Assembly (NCBI GenBank): GCA_965230215.1
Contig: CBDDKN010000002.1
Coordinates: 992,001-1,056,000, forward strand
Reading direction: 5' to 3'
DNA: 64,000 nucleotides
DNA from: RFSX01 sp965230215
GTDB taxonomy: Bacteria > Bacteroidota > Bacteroidia > Chitinophagales > Saprospiraceae
Part shown: positions 35,893 to 45,253 of the stretch, one piece after another
How positions within the stretch are numbered: the first letter of the stretch is position 1
How the letters are laid out: each line of letters starts with the position of its first letter
The notes under the pieces: model-generated
What the model was told of the DNA's origin: nothing
The model's input: only the letters and a program-made list of their open reading frames with translations
Databases searched by the model: none
Made by a program: the position numbers and the translations under genes

Positions 35893-36981
35893 TTAATTTT
35901 CTTGTTGCATTATGTCCTTATATGCCTTTTTAACAGACCAGAAGAGGATAACGATTATCGCACCGGCCATTGCGCCGAATAACAAATAAAACAATAAGGA
36001 TTTGTTATCTGGTTTAATTGGAGATAGGGGTTTGTCTATCAATTGAATGTAAGGCGTCTTATTGTCCAAAGCAATTTTTGCCAACTGGACCTGTTCTTCT
36101 GCCTTCCCCATGATAAACTGAAGCTTTTGCTCCTCAACCTTTAACCGGTTCTTCTCCAGTACATCACGTTTACGGAATACGGCCTTGTTGCCATCCTCTA
36201 TATTGGCAAGATTGACCTGTACATTTCTAAGTACATAATTGATAGAGTCATATTTCTCTTTCAATATATCGTATTCGTATTGTTGTTTTTCTGTTGACTT
36301 CTCGATATAGTAATCTCCGAGTTCCTGGAACAAAGTATTGATAAGATCGATCGAGAGTGTTTCACTTCCCGTCTGGACATTAAGAGTCATAATACCAGTC
36401 AATTCATCATATTCGGAAGTGAACATGGCTTTGTCGTCTTTCGAACCAACTATTTTGTTATGCAAGGACTTTAGCGCTTTGTTTTCAATCGCAGAAAAGA
36501 CTTCAAGTGAATCATGTTCAAAACGAAAACCCTCAAGACTCAAAGAGTCCGTGGATAGGCTAAGCAATCCTTTTCTTTGCCATTTCCCGTCATTTTCCAA
36601 CAAGTTGATGATGTGGTTGGCCAGATAATCTTCTTGTCCGTCAATTTCAGTCTTTTCAAATACAGCCTTTTCAGTGATGATTCTGGCCTTAGACAACTTC
36701 AATATTTTATCAAGGTTGGACTCACTCCCGGCGATACCGCCCAAACCAATTTGACCCAACACGCTGGATAGGCCACCAGAGAAACCCCGTTCATCTACAT
36801 TTAACATAAAAGTAAGAGTGGAAGTATAGCTTTTGCTTTTTCCCCAATTCAAAACCAAGGAAAGCAATGCAAGAAGTATAGCACCAGCAATAATGCTTTT
36901 CCATTTGGACTTATATAAGCCGAGATAACCACTTACCTTGATGATCAGCTCTTTGAGTGATATGTCTTTGTCAACGCTCAT
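35893..36981 (-). CDS. Wzz-type polysaccharide chain-length determinant protein
   Basis: A 362-residue inner-membrane protein with a membrane helix near each end (IIAGAILLALLSLVLNW and LLFYLLFGAMAGAIIVILFW) and a large periplasmic part between. This is the layout of Wzz/PCP proteins that set the length of O-antigen or capsule chains. The C-terminal PLSPIKPDNKS just before the second helix is the family's proline-rich motif. There is no tyrosine-kinase domain, so it is not a PCP2a fusion. The periplasmic part has a coiled-coil stretch (~220-300). I take the ATG at 36981; a TTG four codons upstream is less likely. It heads the small glycan operon and follows metH by 45 bp. Confidence 0.82.
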   Translation of the reverse strand: MSVDKDISLKELIIKVSGYLGLYKSKWKSIIAGAILLALLSLVLNWGKSKSYTSTLTFMLNVDERGFSGGLSSVLGQIGLGGIAGSESNLDKILKLSKARIITEKAVFEKTEIDGQEDYLANHIINLLENDGKWQRKGLLSLSTDSLSLEGFRFEHDSLEVFSAIENKALKSLHNKIVGSKDDKAMFTSEYDELTGIMTLNVQTGSETLSIDLINTLFQELGDYYIEKSTEKQQYEYDILKEKYDSINYVLRNVQVNLANIEDGNKAVFRKRDVLEKNRLKVEEQKLQFIMGKAEEQVQLAKIALDNKTPYIQLIDKPLSPIKPDNKSLLFYLLFGAMAGAIIVILFWSVKKAYKDIMQQEN

Positions 36982-37026
36982 GCTTCCTACCAAAGGTAAT
37001 TAAAGCCTATGGAATAGCTGATATTT

Positions 37027-40000
37027 TCACTCAGAAAGAAGATAGGGTATGGCTTTCGCCATATCACCTTTGCTTAGACCCTTACGAGAGGCATAATCTT
37101 CGAGTTGGTCCTCAGCAATTTTGTTGATGCCAAAGTACTTGGCATTCTCATTCGCAAAATACCAACCACTAACCGATGCTGCTGGATACATGGCATATGA
37201 GCTTGTCAGGGAAATACCAATCGAGTTCTCAACGTCAAGCAACTTGAAAAGCTTGAGTTTCTCACTATGCTCAGGACATGCAGGATAACCAGGTGCTGGA
37301 CGGATTCCTGGGTATTCCTCTTTAATTAGAGCCTCGTTACTGAAATTTTCAGAACCGCTATATCCCCACAGCTCCTTTCTAACATACTCATGCATATATT
37401 CTGCAAATGCCTCAGCTAACCTATCAGCCACAGACTTTAGTAGTATTGCAGAATAGTCATCATGTTTTTCTTCAAACGCTTTGATCCACTTCTCAATACC
37501 CAATCCGGCAGTGACAGCAAAGGCACCGATATAGTCTTTTGTATTCTCCGAACGTGGTGCAATGAAATCAGACAGACAATAATAGGGTAGTCCTTCGGCT
37601 TTGCGTGTTTGTTGGCGCATGAAACACAAGCGCTCAAGCTCATTTCCGTTTTCATCAAAGAGATAGACATCATCAAGGTCGGAATTGGCAGGGAATATAC
37701 CAACTATAGCTTTTGCGCTTAGCCAGTTTTGATCAATGATTTGTCTCAACATGGCTTGAGCATCATTAAAAAGCTTTTTAGACTCTTCACCGATCACAGG
37801 ATCTTCGAAGATCGCAGGATATCGACCTTTCAATTGCCAACTTGAAAAGAATGGTGTCCAGTCTATATAATCGACCAATTTGGATATTGGAAAATCATCA
37901 AAAACCTGAGTACCCACTGTAGCCGGGGCATGTATGGTTTGACTTTCCCAACCAGGGTCAAAACGGTTCTCTCGGGCATGCTCAATAGCCACAGCATTTT
38001 TAAATGCATTTCTTTGCGCTCTTCTGGCTACAAGTCCTTTGTAATCCGATTGTATTTCATTGATATACTCAGAGCGCACATTTTCATCACTATTCAATAG
38101 ACTCGAGCATACGGCAACACTTTTTGATGCATCCAATACATGGACAACAGCACCATCATAAACCGGATCTATTTTTAATGCTGTGTGAAGTTTGGATGTT
38201 GTTGCACCACCAATTAGAAGTGGGTAATTTAAACCACGCCTTTGCATTTCTGAGGCTACATTCACCATCTCGTCAAGTGATGGTGTGATAAGTCCAGATA
38301 ATCCAATAATGTCTACATCGCTTTTGATGGCCTCATCCAGAATTTTATCTGCTGGCACCATAACGCCAAGGTCAATGATTTCATAGTTATTACAAGCCAG
38401 AACGACGCCAACAATATTTTTTCCGATATCATGAACGTCACCTTTTACTGTTGCCATCAGGATACGACCCTTATGTCTTCCAGCGCCGTTTTGCTTTTCT
38501 TTTTCGAGGAATGGTGTAAGGTAGGCAACAGACTGCTTCATAACACGTGCACTCTTTACAACCTGTGGTAAAAACATCTTACCTTCTCCAAAGAGTCCAC
38601 CAACCACGTTCATGCCGTTCATTAACGGACCTTCAATAACATCAAGTGGTGAAGCGTACTTCTGTCTTGCTACTTCTGTGTCTTCGACAATGTATTCTGT
38701 TATCCCTTTAACGAGCGCGTGTTCAAGTCTTTTTTCTATGCTTTCTTTTCTCCACTCCAGGTTACGTTCCATTTTGCGACCTCCAGCATTAATCCTTGAA
38801 GCATATTCAGTAAGAGCTTCTGTAGCGTTTGCAGTTCTATTGAATAAAACGTCTTCAACAAGCTTGAGTAGTTTGGGTTCGATTTCCTCATAGACCTCAA
38901 CCATACCAGCATTAACAATACCCATATCCATCCCAGCTTGTATAGCATGATAAAGAAATGCAGAGTGCATGGCTTCTCTAACGGCATTATTGCCACGGAA
39001 TGAGAATGAGATATTGCTTACGCCTCCCGACACAAGAGCACCCGGACATTCTTGTTTAATAATGCGGGTAGCTTCTATAAAATTAATCGCATACTCATTA
39101 TGCTCCTTGATACCTGTCGCTACAGCAAAAATATTGGGGTCGAAAATGATGTCTTCAGCCTTGAAGCCAAGCTCATTCACAAGTATATTATAGGCACGTT
39201 TACATATATTAACTTTACGTTCAGTTGTCTCTGCCTGACCTTCTTCATCAAAGGCCATTACTACTACAGCAGCACCATATCTTTGAATCACTCTTGCCTG
39301 TTCTCTAAACAGATCTTCTCCTTCCTTCAGCGAAATGGAATTGACGATACAGCGACCTTGTACACATTTAAGGCCTTCTTCGATAACATCGAACCTGGAG
39401 GAGTCGACCATAATGGGCAGCTTCGCAATATCTGGTTCAGACATGATCATATTTAGAAATTGCTTCATTTCCTTCTTGGCGTCGAGAAGGCCATCATCCA
39501 TATTTACATCGATAATCTGAGCACCACCTTCAACTTGCTGCAAGGCTACTGAAGCAGCTTCCTGATATTTGTTTTCCTTGATTAGTCGGGCAAACTTTCT
39601 AGAGCCAGTAACGTTGGTTCTTTCTCCAACGTTGATAAAGTTCATGTTATCCCTAACTATAAGAGGCTCAAGTCCCGCATATTGAGGGGATTGTGATTTT
39701 ATTTCCGGAACCCGCGGCTGCAAGCCAATTACGGCTTCGCTCATGGCACGTATATGGTCCGGTGTAGTACCACAGCACCCTCCTACGATGTTCACAAAAT
39801 TGCTATCGGCAAAATCCTTAATGTACTGTTGCATTTCTTGCGCACTCTGATCATATTCACCTAGCTCGTTTGGCAGCCCCGCATTAGGATATGCACTTAT
39901 ATAGCAATCAGATATTTCAGAAAGACTGGCAATGTGAGGACGCATTTCTTGTGCACCCAGGGCGCAGTTTAGACCGATACTAAATGGTTTGGCATGGGCC

Positions 40001-40692
40001 ATTGATATCCAGAATGCCTCAACCGTCTGTCCGCTAAGAGTTCTGCCACTCGCATCTGTAATCGTTCCCGATATCATAAGCGGCAGCGCAACACCTTTGT
40101 CTGATTGTGCTTTATCTATTGCAAAAAGAGCTGCTTTTGCATTTAATGTATCGAATATGGTTTCTACAAGCAGGATATCAACACCGCCATCAATAAGGCC
40201 ACAGGCTTGTTCATAATAGGCGTCAACCAACGCATCAAAATCAATACTTCTGTATCCCGGATTATTAACATCTGGAGAAATAGATGCAGTCTTATTGGTT
40301 GGTCCTAAGGCCCCGGCAACATACCTGGGCTTTTCAGGTGTTTTTTCACTGTATTCGGTGGTGCATGCTTTTGCAATTTCTGCAGATCTCTTATTGAGCT
40401 CGTAGCTCAGTTCAGACAGATTATAATCTTCCTGTGATATTGAATTTGCATTGAAAGTATTGGTTTCTACTATATCAGCTCCTGCTTCGAGATATTCATT
40501 ATGAATAGCCGCTATGATGTCAGGACGAACGAGCGAAAGCAATTCATTGTTTCCTTTCAGGTCTGATGCATGGTCTGCAAATCGCTCTCCACGATAATCT
40601 TCTTCAGAAAGTTTGTACTGCTGGATCATAGTACCCATAGCGCCATCCAGAACAAGTACGCGCTCTTTTATTATTTCATCTATCTTTTTCAA
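37027..40692 (-). CDS. metH: Cobalamin-dependent methionine synthase MetH
   Basis: Transfers a methyl group from methyltetrahydrofolate to homocysteine through bound cobalamin. The 1221-residue product has all modules in order. The homocysteine domain (1-330) has zinc cysteines in GLNCALGA and GGCCGTTPDHI. Then come the pterin-binding domain (~345-610), the cobalamin cap and Rossmann domain with DVHDIG near residue 750, and the reactivation domain ending in RPAPGYPACPEHSEK and SYAMYPAASVSGWYF. It begins at a TTG overlapping the upstream barrel gene stop by 4 bp (TTGA). I found no cobalamin riboswitch because there is no leader. Confidence 0.97.
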   Translation of the reverse strand: MKKIDEIIKERVLVLDGAMGTMIQQYKLSEEDYRGERFADHASDLKGNNELLSLVRPDIIAAIHNEYLEAGADIVETNTFNANSISQEDYNLSELSYELNKRSAEIAKACTTEYSEKTPEKPRYVAGALGPTNKTASISPDVNNPGYRSIDFDALVDAYYEQACGLIDGGVDILLVETIFDTLNAKAALFAIDKAQSDKGVALPLMISGTITDASGRTLSGQTVEAFWISMAHAKPFSIGLNCALGAQEMRPHIASLSEISDCYISAYPNAGLPNELGEYDQSAQEMQQYIKDFADSNFVNIVGGCCGTTPDHIRAMSEAVIGLQPRVPEIKSQSPQYAGLEPLIVRDNMNFINVGERTNVTGSRKFARLIKENKYQEAASVALQQVEGGAQIIDVNMDDGLLDAKKEMKQFLNMIMSEPDIAKLPIMVDSSRFDVIEEGLKCVQGRCIVNSISLKEGEDLFREQARVIQRYGAAVVVMAFDEEGQAETTERKVNICKRAYNILVNELGFKAEDIIFDPNIFAVATGIKEHNEYAINFIEATRIIKQECPGALVSGGVSNISFSFRGNNAVREAMHSAFLYHAIQAGMDMGIVNAGMVEVYEEIEPKLLKLVEDVLFNRTANATEALTEYASRINAGGRKMERNLEWRKESIEKRLEHALVKGITEYIVEDTEVARQKYASPLDVIEGPLMNGMNVVGGLFGEGKMFLPQVVKSARVMKQSVAYLTPFLEKEKQNGAGRHKGRILMATVKGDVHDIGKNIVGVVLACNNYEIIDLGVMVPADKILDEAIKSDVDIIGLSGLITPSLDEMVNVASEMQRRGLNYPLLIGGATTSKLHTALKIDPVYDGAVVHVLDASKSVAVCSSLLNSDENVRSEYINEIQSDYKGLVARRAQRNAFKNAVAIEHARENRFDPGWESQTIHAPATVGTQVFDDFPISKLVDYIDWTPFFSSWQLKGRYPAIFEDPVIGEESKKLFNDAQAMLRQIIDQNWLSAKAIVGIFPANSDLDDVYLFDENGNELERLCFMRQQTRKAEGLPYYCLSDFIAPRSENTKDYIGAFAVTAGLGIEKWIKAFEEKHDDYSAILLKSVADRLAEAFAEYMHEYVRKELWGYSGSENFSNEALIKEEYPGIRPAPGYPACPEHSEKLKLFKLLDVENSIGISLTSSYAMYPAASVSGWYFANENAKYFGINKIAEDQLEDYASRKGLSKGDMAKAIPYLLSE

Positions 40693-42356
40693 TAGTCTAT
40701 GTTTCGATTTTCAATATTATACCTTAAGCCCAGACCAAGGTAGGATGTATTTAATCCACTATTGGACGCATCTGATTCCCTACGATATCTGGCCAGAAGA
40801 TCAATATATAGATCATGTGTAAACATGTAGCTTATTTGTAAATCAAAATTAGAGATGTTTGTTTTGTTACCCTGCAGATGATTTACACCAAAGTCAGCGA
40901 CTCTGGAATTATTATTAAGCAAAATATTCTGACCATAGTTTTGATCATCCGGACTTTGCCCAAGTCTTGTATAAATGTATTGCGCATTCAGAAAAAGTCT
41001 GTAAACTGGTCTAAACCTTAACCTTACTATAACTTCGGAGAAATTAGCGCCTAGCGGATGCGCCAATGGTTGATTAAAATGACTGAAGCTGGAAGAAGAC
41101 AGAGACGGAAAGCCATTAAGTGTGCTGTTGTGGGTATATGTGTATGGCCGAACCTTGTTGTATTCAAGATGTAGGTCAAGATTTGATATCTTAAACAGGT
41201 CGTAATGCTTCAAGCCAAATTGATAGGCCCATTTGTTACCCCACCAACCATTTCCAGAGAATATTTCCGAAGTTCGAAGTTCATCTATAAGCAGCTGACC
41301 ATAGAGTGAAGTTCTGTCCATGAATAACCAGTTAAAATTCAAACCAAGCAGGACATTGTCAGGACTGTCTATAAGTGCTTCAGCCGTGCGATAAAGAATA
41401 AGAGGGTTGAGATATTGAAACTCAAACTGATCTTGTCTGGCAAAAACCACAGCTTCATATAAGCCAATTTCAAATCGCTTTCCAAGATCAAGGCTCAAGT
41501 AGTGAACAGCCATGTATTTTCTTGGAAGGACGGTATTACCTACCGTTTGAATTGAAGATATTGGTCGCAATTCAGCAACCATACTTTGGTAATGCAATCG
41601 CCAAACGTCAACACTAAAGTTGAGATATAGATAATTATGTGAAAAGTCATTTAAAAGCAAGGACCTGATACCATTTCCCATAAAGTGTCTCCCGTATCCC
41701 AACTCTAATTGGGTGTGTTTGGATGTACTGTATCCCAGATATGCAATAGCATTGGCAAAGTCGTATCCCTGGAAAGCGTCAATCACAGAGCTTTGATAAG
41801 GTTTATAGTGACCCTGTCGCGGGATAGCCTGATATTGGTTTATTGACCGTTCTATGTAATTGAGAAAGTTGGCCTGGTTTTCATATAAGCTGGTATAGAA
41901 ATAAAATTTATCATCAAGTCTTCCCCAGAGCTCTATCCCCCGCGTATTCTGAAATATAAATTCTGACTCCTCAGATTCATTGCCTGCTTGAAAATTAAGA
42001 ATACCATTAAGATGAAATTCGAAGGTATTGGACTTATGCGAAAAAGCATATGCAGGATTGTTAAACAAGTGTTGCCAAATTCCTTTACGGCTGTTGTTGC
42101 TTTCGGGCAACTCAACATACTCTTTGAAAAGAAAGTCAGCATCTTGTGAGTCAATACTTGAGACTATCCGGCTCTTTAGATTATTAAGAGAATCCAGTTT
42201 GTTGCCGATAGGAAATTTTCTTACCGAAATATTGTCATACAATTTGGTTTGATAAACATGCCAATAACGATCCGCGATATCGTATGCGCGATGTCCACCA
42301 ACGAAATATGGATCCTGACTTTTTATTGAAAGAGCCAATAAAAAGAGAGACAACAA
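40689..42356 (-). CDS. Outer-membrane beta-barrel protein, Wzi/RemB-like
   Basis: A protein of about 555 residues with many amphipathic strands (for example HTQLELGYGRHFMGNGIRSLLLND and WRLHYQSMVAELRP) and a terminal strand pattern LGLGLRYNIENR, resembling the capsule-assembly Wzi barrel group and the gliding protein RemB of Flavobacterium. The N-terminus is hydrophobic and leads to SIKSQD, likely the signal cleavage. The start is uncertain: TTG at 42356 gives a very short signal with no basic residue, and the frame stays open upstream without an ATG, so a CTG near 42380 or another start may be used. It is placed between lpxK and metH. Confidence 0.6.
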   Translation of the reverse strand: MLSLFLLALSIKSQDPYFVGGHRAYDIADRYWHVYQTKLYDNISVRKFPIGNKLDSLNNLKSRIVSSIDSQDADFLFKEYVELPESNNSRKGIWQHLFNNPAYAFSHKSNTFEFHLNGILNFQAGNESEESEFIFQNTRGIELWGRLDDKFYFYTSLYENQANFLNYIERSINQYQAIPRQGHYKPYQSSVIDAFQGYDFANAIAYLGYSTSKHTQLELGYGRHFMGNGIRSLLLNDFSHNYLYLNFSVDVWRLHYQSMVAELRPISSIQTVGNTVLPRKYMAVHYLSLDLGKRFEIGLYEAVVFARQDQFEFQYLNPLILYRTAEALIDSPDNVLLGLNFNWLFMDRTSLYGQLLIDELRTSEIFSGNGWWGNKWAYQFGLKHYDLFKISNLDLHLEYNKVRPYTYTHNSTLNGFPSLSSSSFSHFNQPLAHPLGANFSEVIVRLRFRPVYRLFLNAQYIYTRLGQSPDDQNYGQNILLNNNSRVADFGVNHLQGNKTNISNFDLQISYMFTHDLYIDLLARYRRESDASNSGLNTSYLGLGLRYNIENRNIDY

Positions 42357-42384
42357 TAATGATATAGGAACGGATATGCACAGT

Positions 42385-43452
42385 CTATACTTTAAAGTTG
42401 AGTAAAAACTGTTTTATAGCCGCATCAAACTCAACACCATCTTCATTTAAAAATGCCACCTCGACCGGCAGCACAAAAATGGGAATCTTGTGTTTTTGGA
42501 TATACTCTTGATGCATGAGTAATCGTGTAGCATCTTTTTCAGTAGTTAGAAAGATGGTGTTTTCAACTTCATTGTTTTCGTACACCTTTTTAAGTTGTTC
42601 GATTTCCAGATTGGAGTAATAGTGATGGTCTTCATATTTTATGATATTGACCACATTGCTGGTTTTGTCAAGGTAACTGTATAGATATTCAACATTGGCA
42701 ATGGCAGCAATCAAATGTACATTAATATCTTCTCTCAAATTGATTGTGATTGACCGGTCAAATAGAAAATACGGATTTCCATATTCATACCTGGAGAAGA
42801 GAAGTTTCTGAAAATTATATGGTTTTATTTTGTGCCTTACAATTTGTATTTCCTCATCCGATAGATCATCAGGACATTTCGATACAATGATAATATCAGC
42901 GCGCACATAGGAAGATTTAGGCTCTCGGAGCCTTCCAGCCGGTAGCAGAAGATCATCCACAAAAAGGTTGTTGTACTCGGTCAATAAAATATTGAGGCCA
43001 GGAATTACTGATCGATGCTGAAAAGCATCATCCAGCAGGATAGCCTGCACATCAGGGTGGTACTTGACCAATTGTGGAATGCCGGTATTACGACTTTCAG
43101 ATACGGCAACAGGCATATTGGGAAACTTCCATTTAAACTGAAGAGGTTCATCACCACTTTGCGCTGCGTTATCTCTCAGGTTAACCAAACGGAATCCCTT
43201 TGTTCTCCGTTTATACCCACGGCTTAGCGTAGCTGTTTTCACATAAGGGGATAGCAAGCGTATAAGGTACTCAATGTGGGGTGTTTTACCTGTACCGCCA
43301 ACACTTAGGTTACCCACATTAATAACCGGAATACTGAAACTCGTTGCTTTGAGTAACCCGGCTTCATAAAAGAGGTTCCTAAGCGTTATGATCGAAGAAA
43401 AAACCAACGAAAATGGGTAGAGCAGTATTTTGGCTAACCAGCCTGTTTTCAT
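42385..43452 (-). CDS. lpxK: Tetraacyldisaccharide 4'-kinase LpxK
   Basis: Adds the 4'-phosphate to the lipid A disaccharide at the inner face of the membrane. The 355-residue product has an N-terminal membrane-associated helix, the Walker A NVGNLSVGGTGKTPH near residue 50, and QAILLDDAFQHR with the catalytic Asp and His region typical of LpxK. It overlaps the upstream DUF2851 gene by 4 bp (ATGA). Its presence confirms an outer membrane with lipid A. Confidence 0.95.
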   Translation of the reverse strand: MKTGWLAKILLYPFSLVFSSIITLRNLFYEAGLLKATSFSIPVINVGNLSVGGTGKTPHIEYLIRLLSPYVKTATLSRGYKRRTKGFRLVNLRDNAAQSGDEPLQFKWKFPNMPVAVSESRNTGIPQLVKYHPDVQAILLDDAFQHRSVIPGLNILLTEYNNLFVDDLLLPAGRLREPKSSYVRADIIIVSKCPDDLSDEEIQIVRHKIKPYNFQKLLFSRYEYGNPYFLFDRSITINLREDINVHLIAAIANVEYLYSYLDKTSNVVNIIKYEDHHYYSNLEIEQLKKVYENNEVENTIFLTTEKDATRLLMHQEYIQKHKIPIFVLPVEVAFLNEDGVEFDAAIKQFLLNFKV

Positions 43453-44717
43453 TCAAATAATAATTTTGTTCCTATCTGACATTCCATACACCGAAACCGA
43501 TCACAGTATTGACTCTTCAGATGGAATAACGCCTGACTCTCTCCTGCTGTTCTACTTTTAACTTTAAGACTTTTCCACTGCCTGACAATCTTGTTCTTTT
43601 CAGAGGGCATTGCGTGATAAAGGTCGATCAGTTTTTCAATCAAAGCAATATTGTCGGTTTCGTATGCATAGGTAAAAATAAGAGGAATAAAAACATTCGT
43701 GATAATGATCTCGCAAGATTGACGACCAAGCTGCTTATGAGAGGCTTTAGATGGTCTGCCAGGCATAAAGTGATTTTTCCAGTATGACGATGGCAGGATC
43801 GACAATACGCCATACCAATGTTTGATATTGACATTTTCTTTAATGCTGTTGAAAAGCCTTATATGTCTATGTATTAGCTTGGCCAATTGTGCTATTCTGA
43901 TAGTAGGAAACCCCACAGGACGCATTCTTGAAAATCGCCACTCGGTACCCGTCATGGGTATTAGCTTGTGCTTTCGTTTTAAGAAAGTGTATTCTTCAAA
44001 TAGCCTGTCCCAGTAATTGTCTATACCGGCACTAAGCAAACCTGCTTGTCCAAAAAACAAGGCCTCAAGCTGAAATACATTGCTTTGGTAACGCCTTAGA
44101 ACATTCAGTTCCAGTCTTTCAGCAAGCATTTCAAATGCTTGCTTGTTGCCATTGAATCCGAAGTAAATGCAGGTCAGTCTGAAGCATAGGGTTTCCCAGT
44201 CATTGTTCAATGATTTGAGCAGCTTTCTGTATTGCTTACTTTTTATTTCAATGCGTTCGACAAGTAGCCGTTCAAGGAATGTCGTTGGTATTGCCCACGG
44301 CGCATTGATAAGACTTTTTTCACAAGGTATAAATTGATTTTTTTGGAAGCTATGGTCGTGTTTTTTAATCAAGTTTATATCAATTTTTCCATCCAGGACC
44401 AGGACAGGAATTCTATGCCCACTGAAACTTGTCGCGTCATAATCATGATTGTATACGACATGCAGTATCACATTGTTATAGGCAGGATCTTTCTGATGTC
44501 TGTGTTTTTTCCAATCAGATGAGTTGATGTGGATTTCTATATGACCAGCCCAGCTTGTTCCAGCTAGGGTAATAAAGGCATTTGTAAAATCTGGTCCGGC
44601 TCCGTGATTGTGAACACCATAATTAATGATGTTAAGATCCAGACCGCAAGCGGTTTGCAGCCTATGGTGATCAAATCTTTTAAATTTCCAGATATTATGG
44701 AGGAAGTCTTCCTTCAT
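43449..44717 (-). CDS. DUF2851 family protein
   Basis: A 422-residue protein of a conserved Bacteroidota family with no settled function. The start (MKEDFLHNIWKFKRFD) and the N-terminal half, with NYGVHNHGAGPDFTNAFI and WAGHIEIHINSSDWKKH, are the hallmark of the family. The C-terminal part ends with ...YCDRFRCMECQIG, two cysteines that could bind a metal. No signal or membrane helix. The H-x-H and D/N patterns in the N-terminal half hint at a nuclease-like fold, but that is speculation. It is coupled to lpxK. Confidence 0.85.
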   Translation of the reverse strand: MKEDFLHNIWKFKRFDHHRLQTACGLDLNIINYGVHNHGAGPDFTNAFITLAGTSWAGHIEIHINSSDWKKHRHQKDPAYNNVILHVVYNHDYDATSFSGHRIPVLVLDGKIDINLIKKHDHSFQKNQFIPCEKSLINAPWAIPTTFLERLLVERIEIKSKQYRKLLKSLNNDWETLCFRLTCIYFGFNGNKQAFEMLAERLELNVLRRYQSNVFQLEALFFGQAGLLSAGIDNYWDRLFEEYTFLKRKHKLIPMTGTEWRFSRMRPVGFPTIRIAQLAKLIHRHIRLFNSIKENVNIKHWYGVLSILPSSYWKNHFMPGRPSKASHKQLGRQSCEIIITNVFIPLIFTYAYETDNIALIEKLIDLYHAMPSEKNKIVRQWKSLKVKSRTAGESQALFHLKSQYCDRFRCMECQIGTKLLFE

Positions 44718-44761
44718 CTGTCAGTACATGACAGATTTTAAGGAAGGTAAACACGAGTCAA

Positions 44762-45253
44762 TTATCTCTTATAGTGAGAGAAACGGTAGTCAAATTGATT
44801 TTTCTCATCAGCCTTGTGATTTTCCTGCCAGGCTAATTCCCATTCATCAAAGTTGACTTCGGGAAAGAATGCTGTTGCATTTGGAACTGCTGTGTCTATG
44901 TGTGTGATGTACAGGTTATTCCAAAGGTCTTTGGTTTGGTGATATATCATGCTGCCGCCCAAAATAAAAACCTCATTTACGCCAGACTCTTCAACATATT
45001 TGAGCGCATCACTTATGGAGTTGACAAGAATGATTCCCGAATGATGATAATCCTTTTGTCTCGTAATGACGATGTTGGTTCGACCCGGAAGCGGGCGGCC
45101 AATAGACTCAAAGCTTTTTCTTCCCATGATTACATGGTGGCCACGGGTGGTCTCTTTGAAAAACTTCAAATCTGCAGGCATGTGCCATGGAAGTTCATTA
45201 CCTACGCCTATTGCGTTCTCATGTCCAACAGCGACAATGGTATTTATTATCAT
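44762..45253 (-). CDS. folA: Dihydrofolate reductase
   Basis: NADPH-dependent enzyme restoring tetrahydrofolate for thymidylate, purine and methionine synthesis. The 163 residues show the substrate loop GVGNELPWHMPADLKFFKE with the conserved catalytic acid after the Trp, HHVIMGRKSFESIGRPLPGR, and EVFILGGSMIYHQT. Its ATG abuts the stop of mrdA with no gap, so it is translated from the shape-gene transcript, an unusual partner. No thyA lies next to it in the window. It shares a folate link with metH 5 kb downstream. Confidence 0.96.
   Translation of the reverse strand: MIINTIVAVGHENAIGVGNELPWHMPADLKFFKETTRGHHVIMGRKSFESIGRPLPGRTNIVITRQKDYHHSGIILVNSISDALKYVEESGVNEVFILGGSMIYHQTKDLWNNLYITHIDTAVPNATAFFPEVNFDEWELAWQENHKADEKNQFDYRFSHYKR

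Noticed and set aside
36981..37026. Riboswitch or regulatory leader between metH and the Wzz gene
   Set aside because: The gap is only 45 bp and shows no conserved structure.
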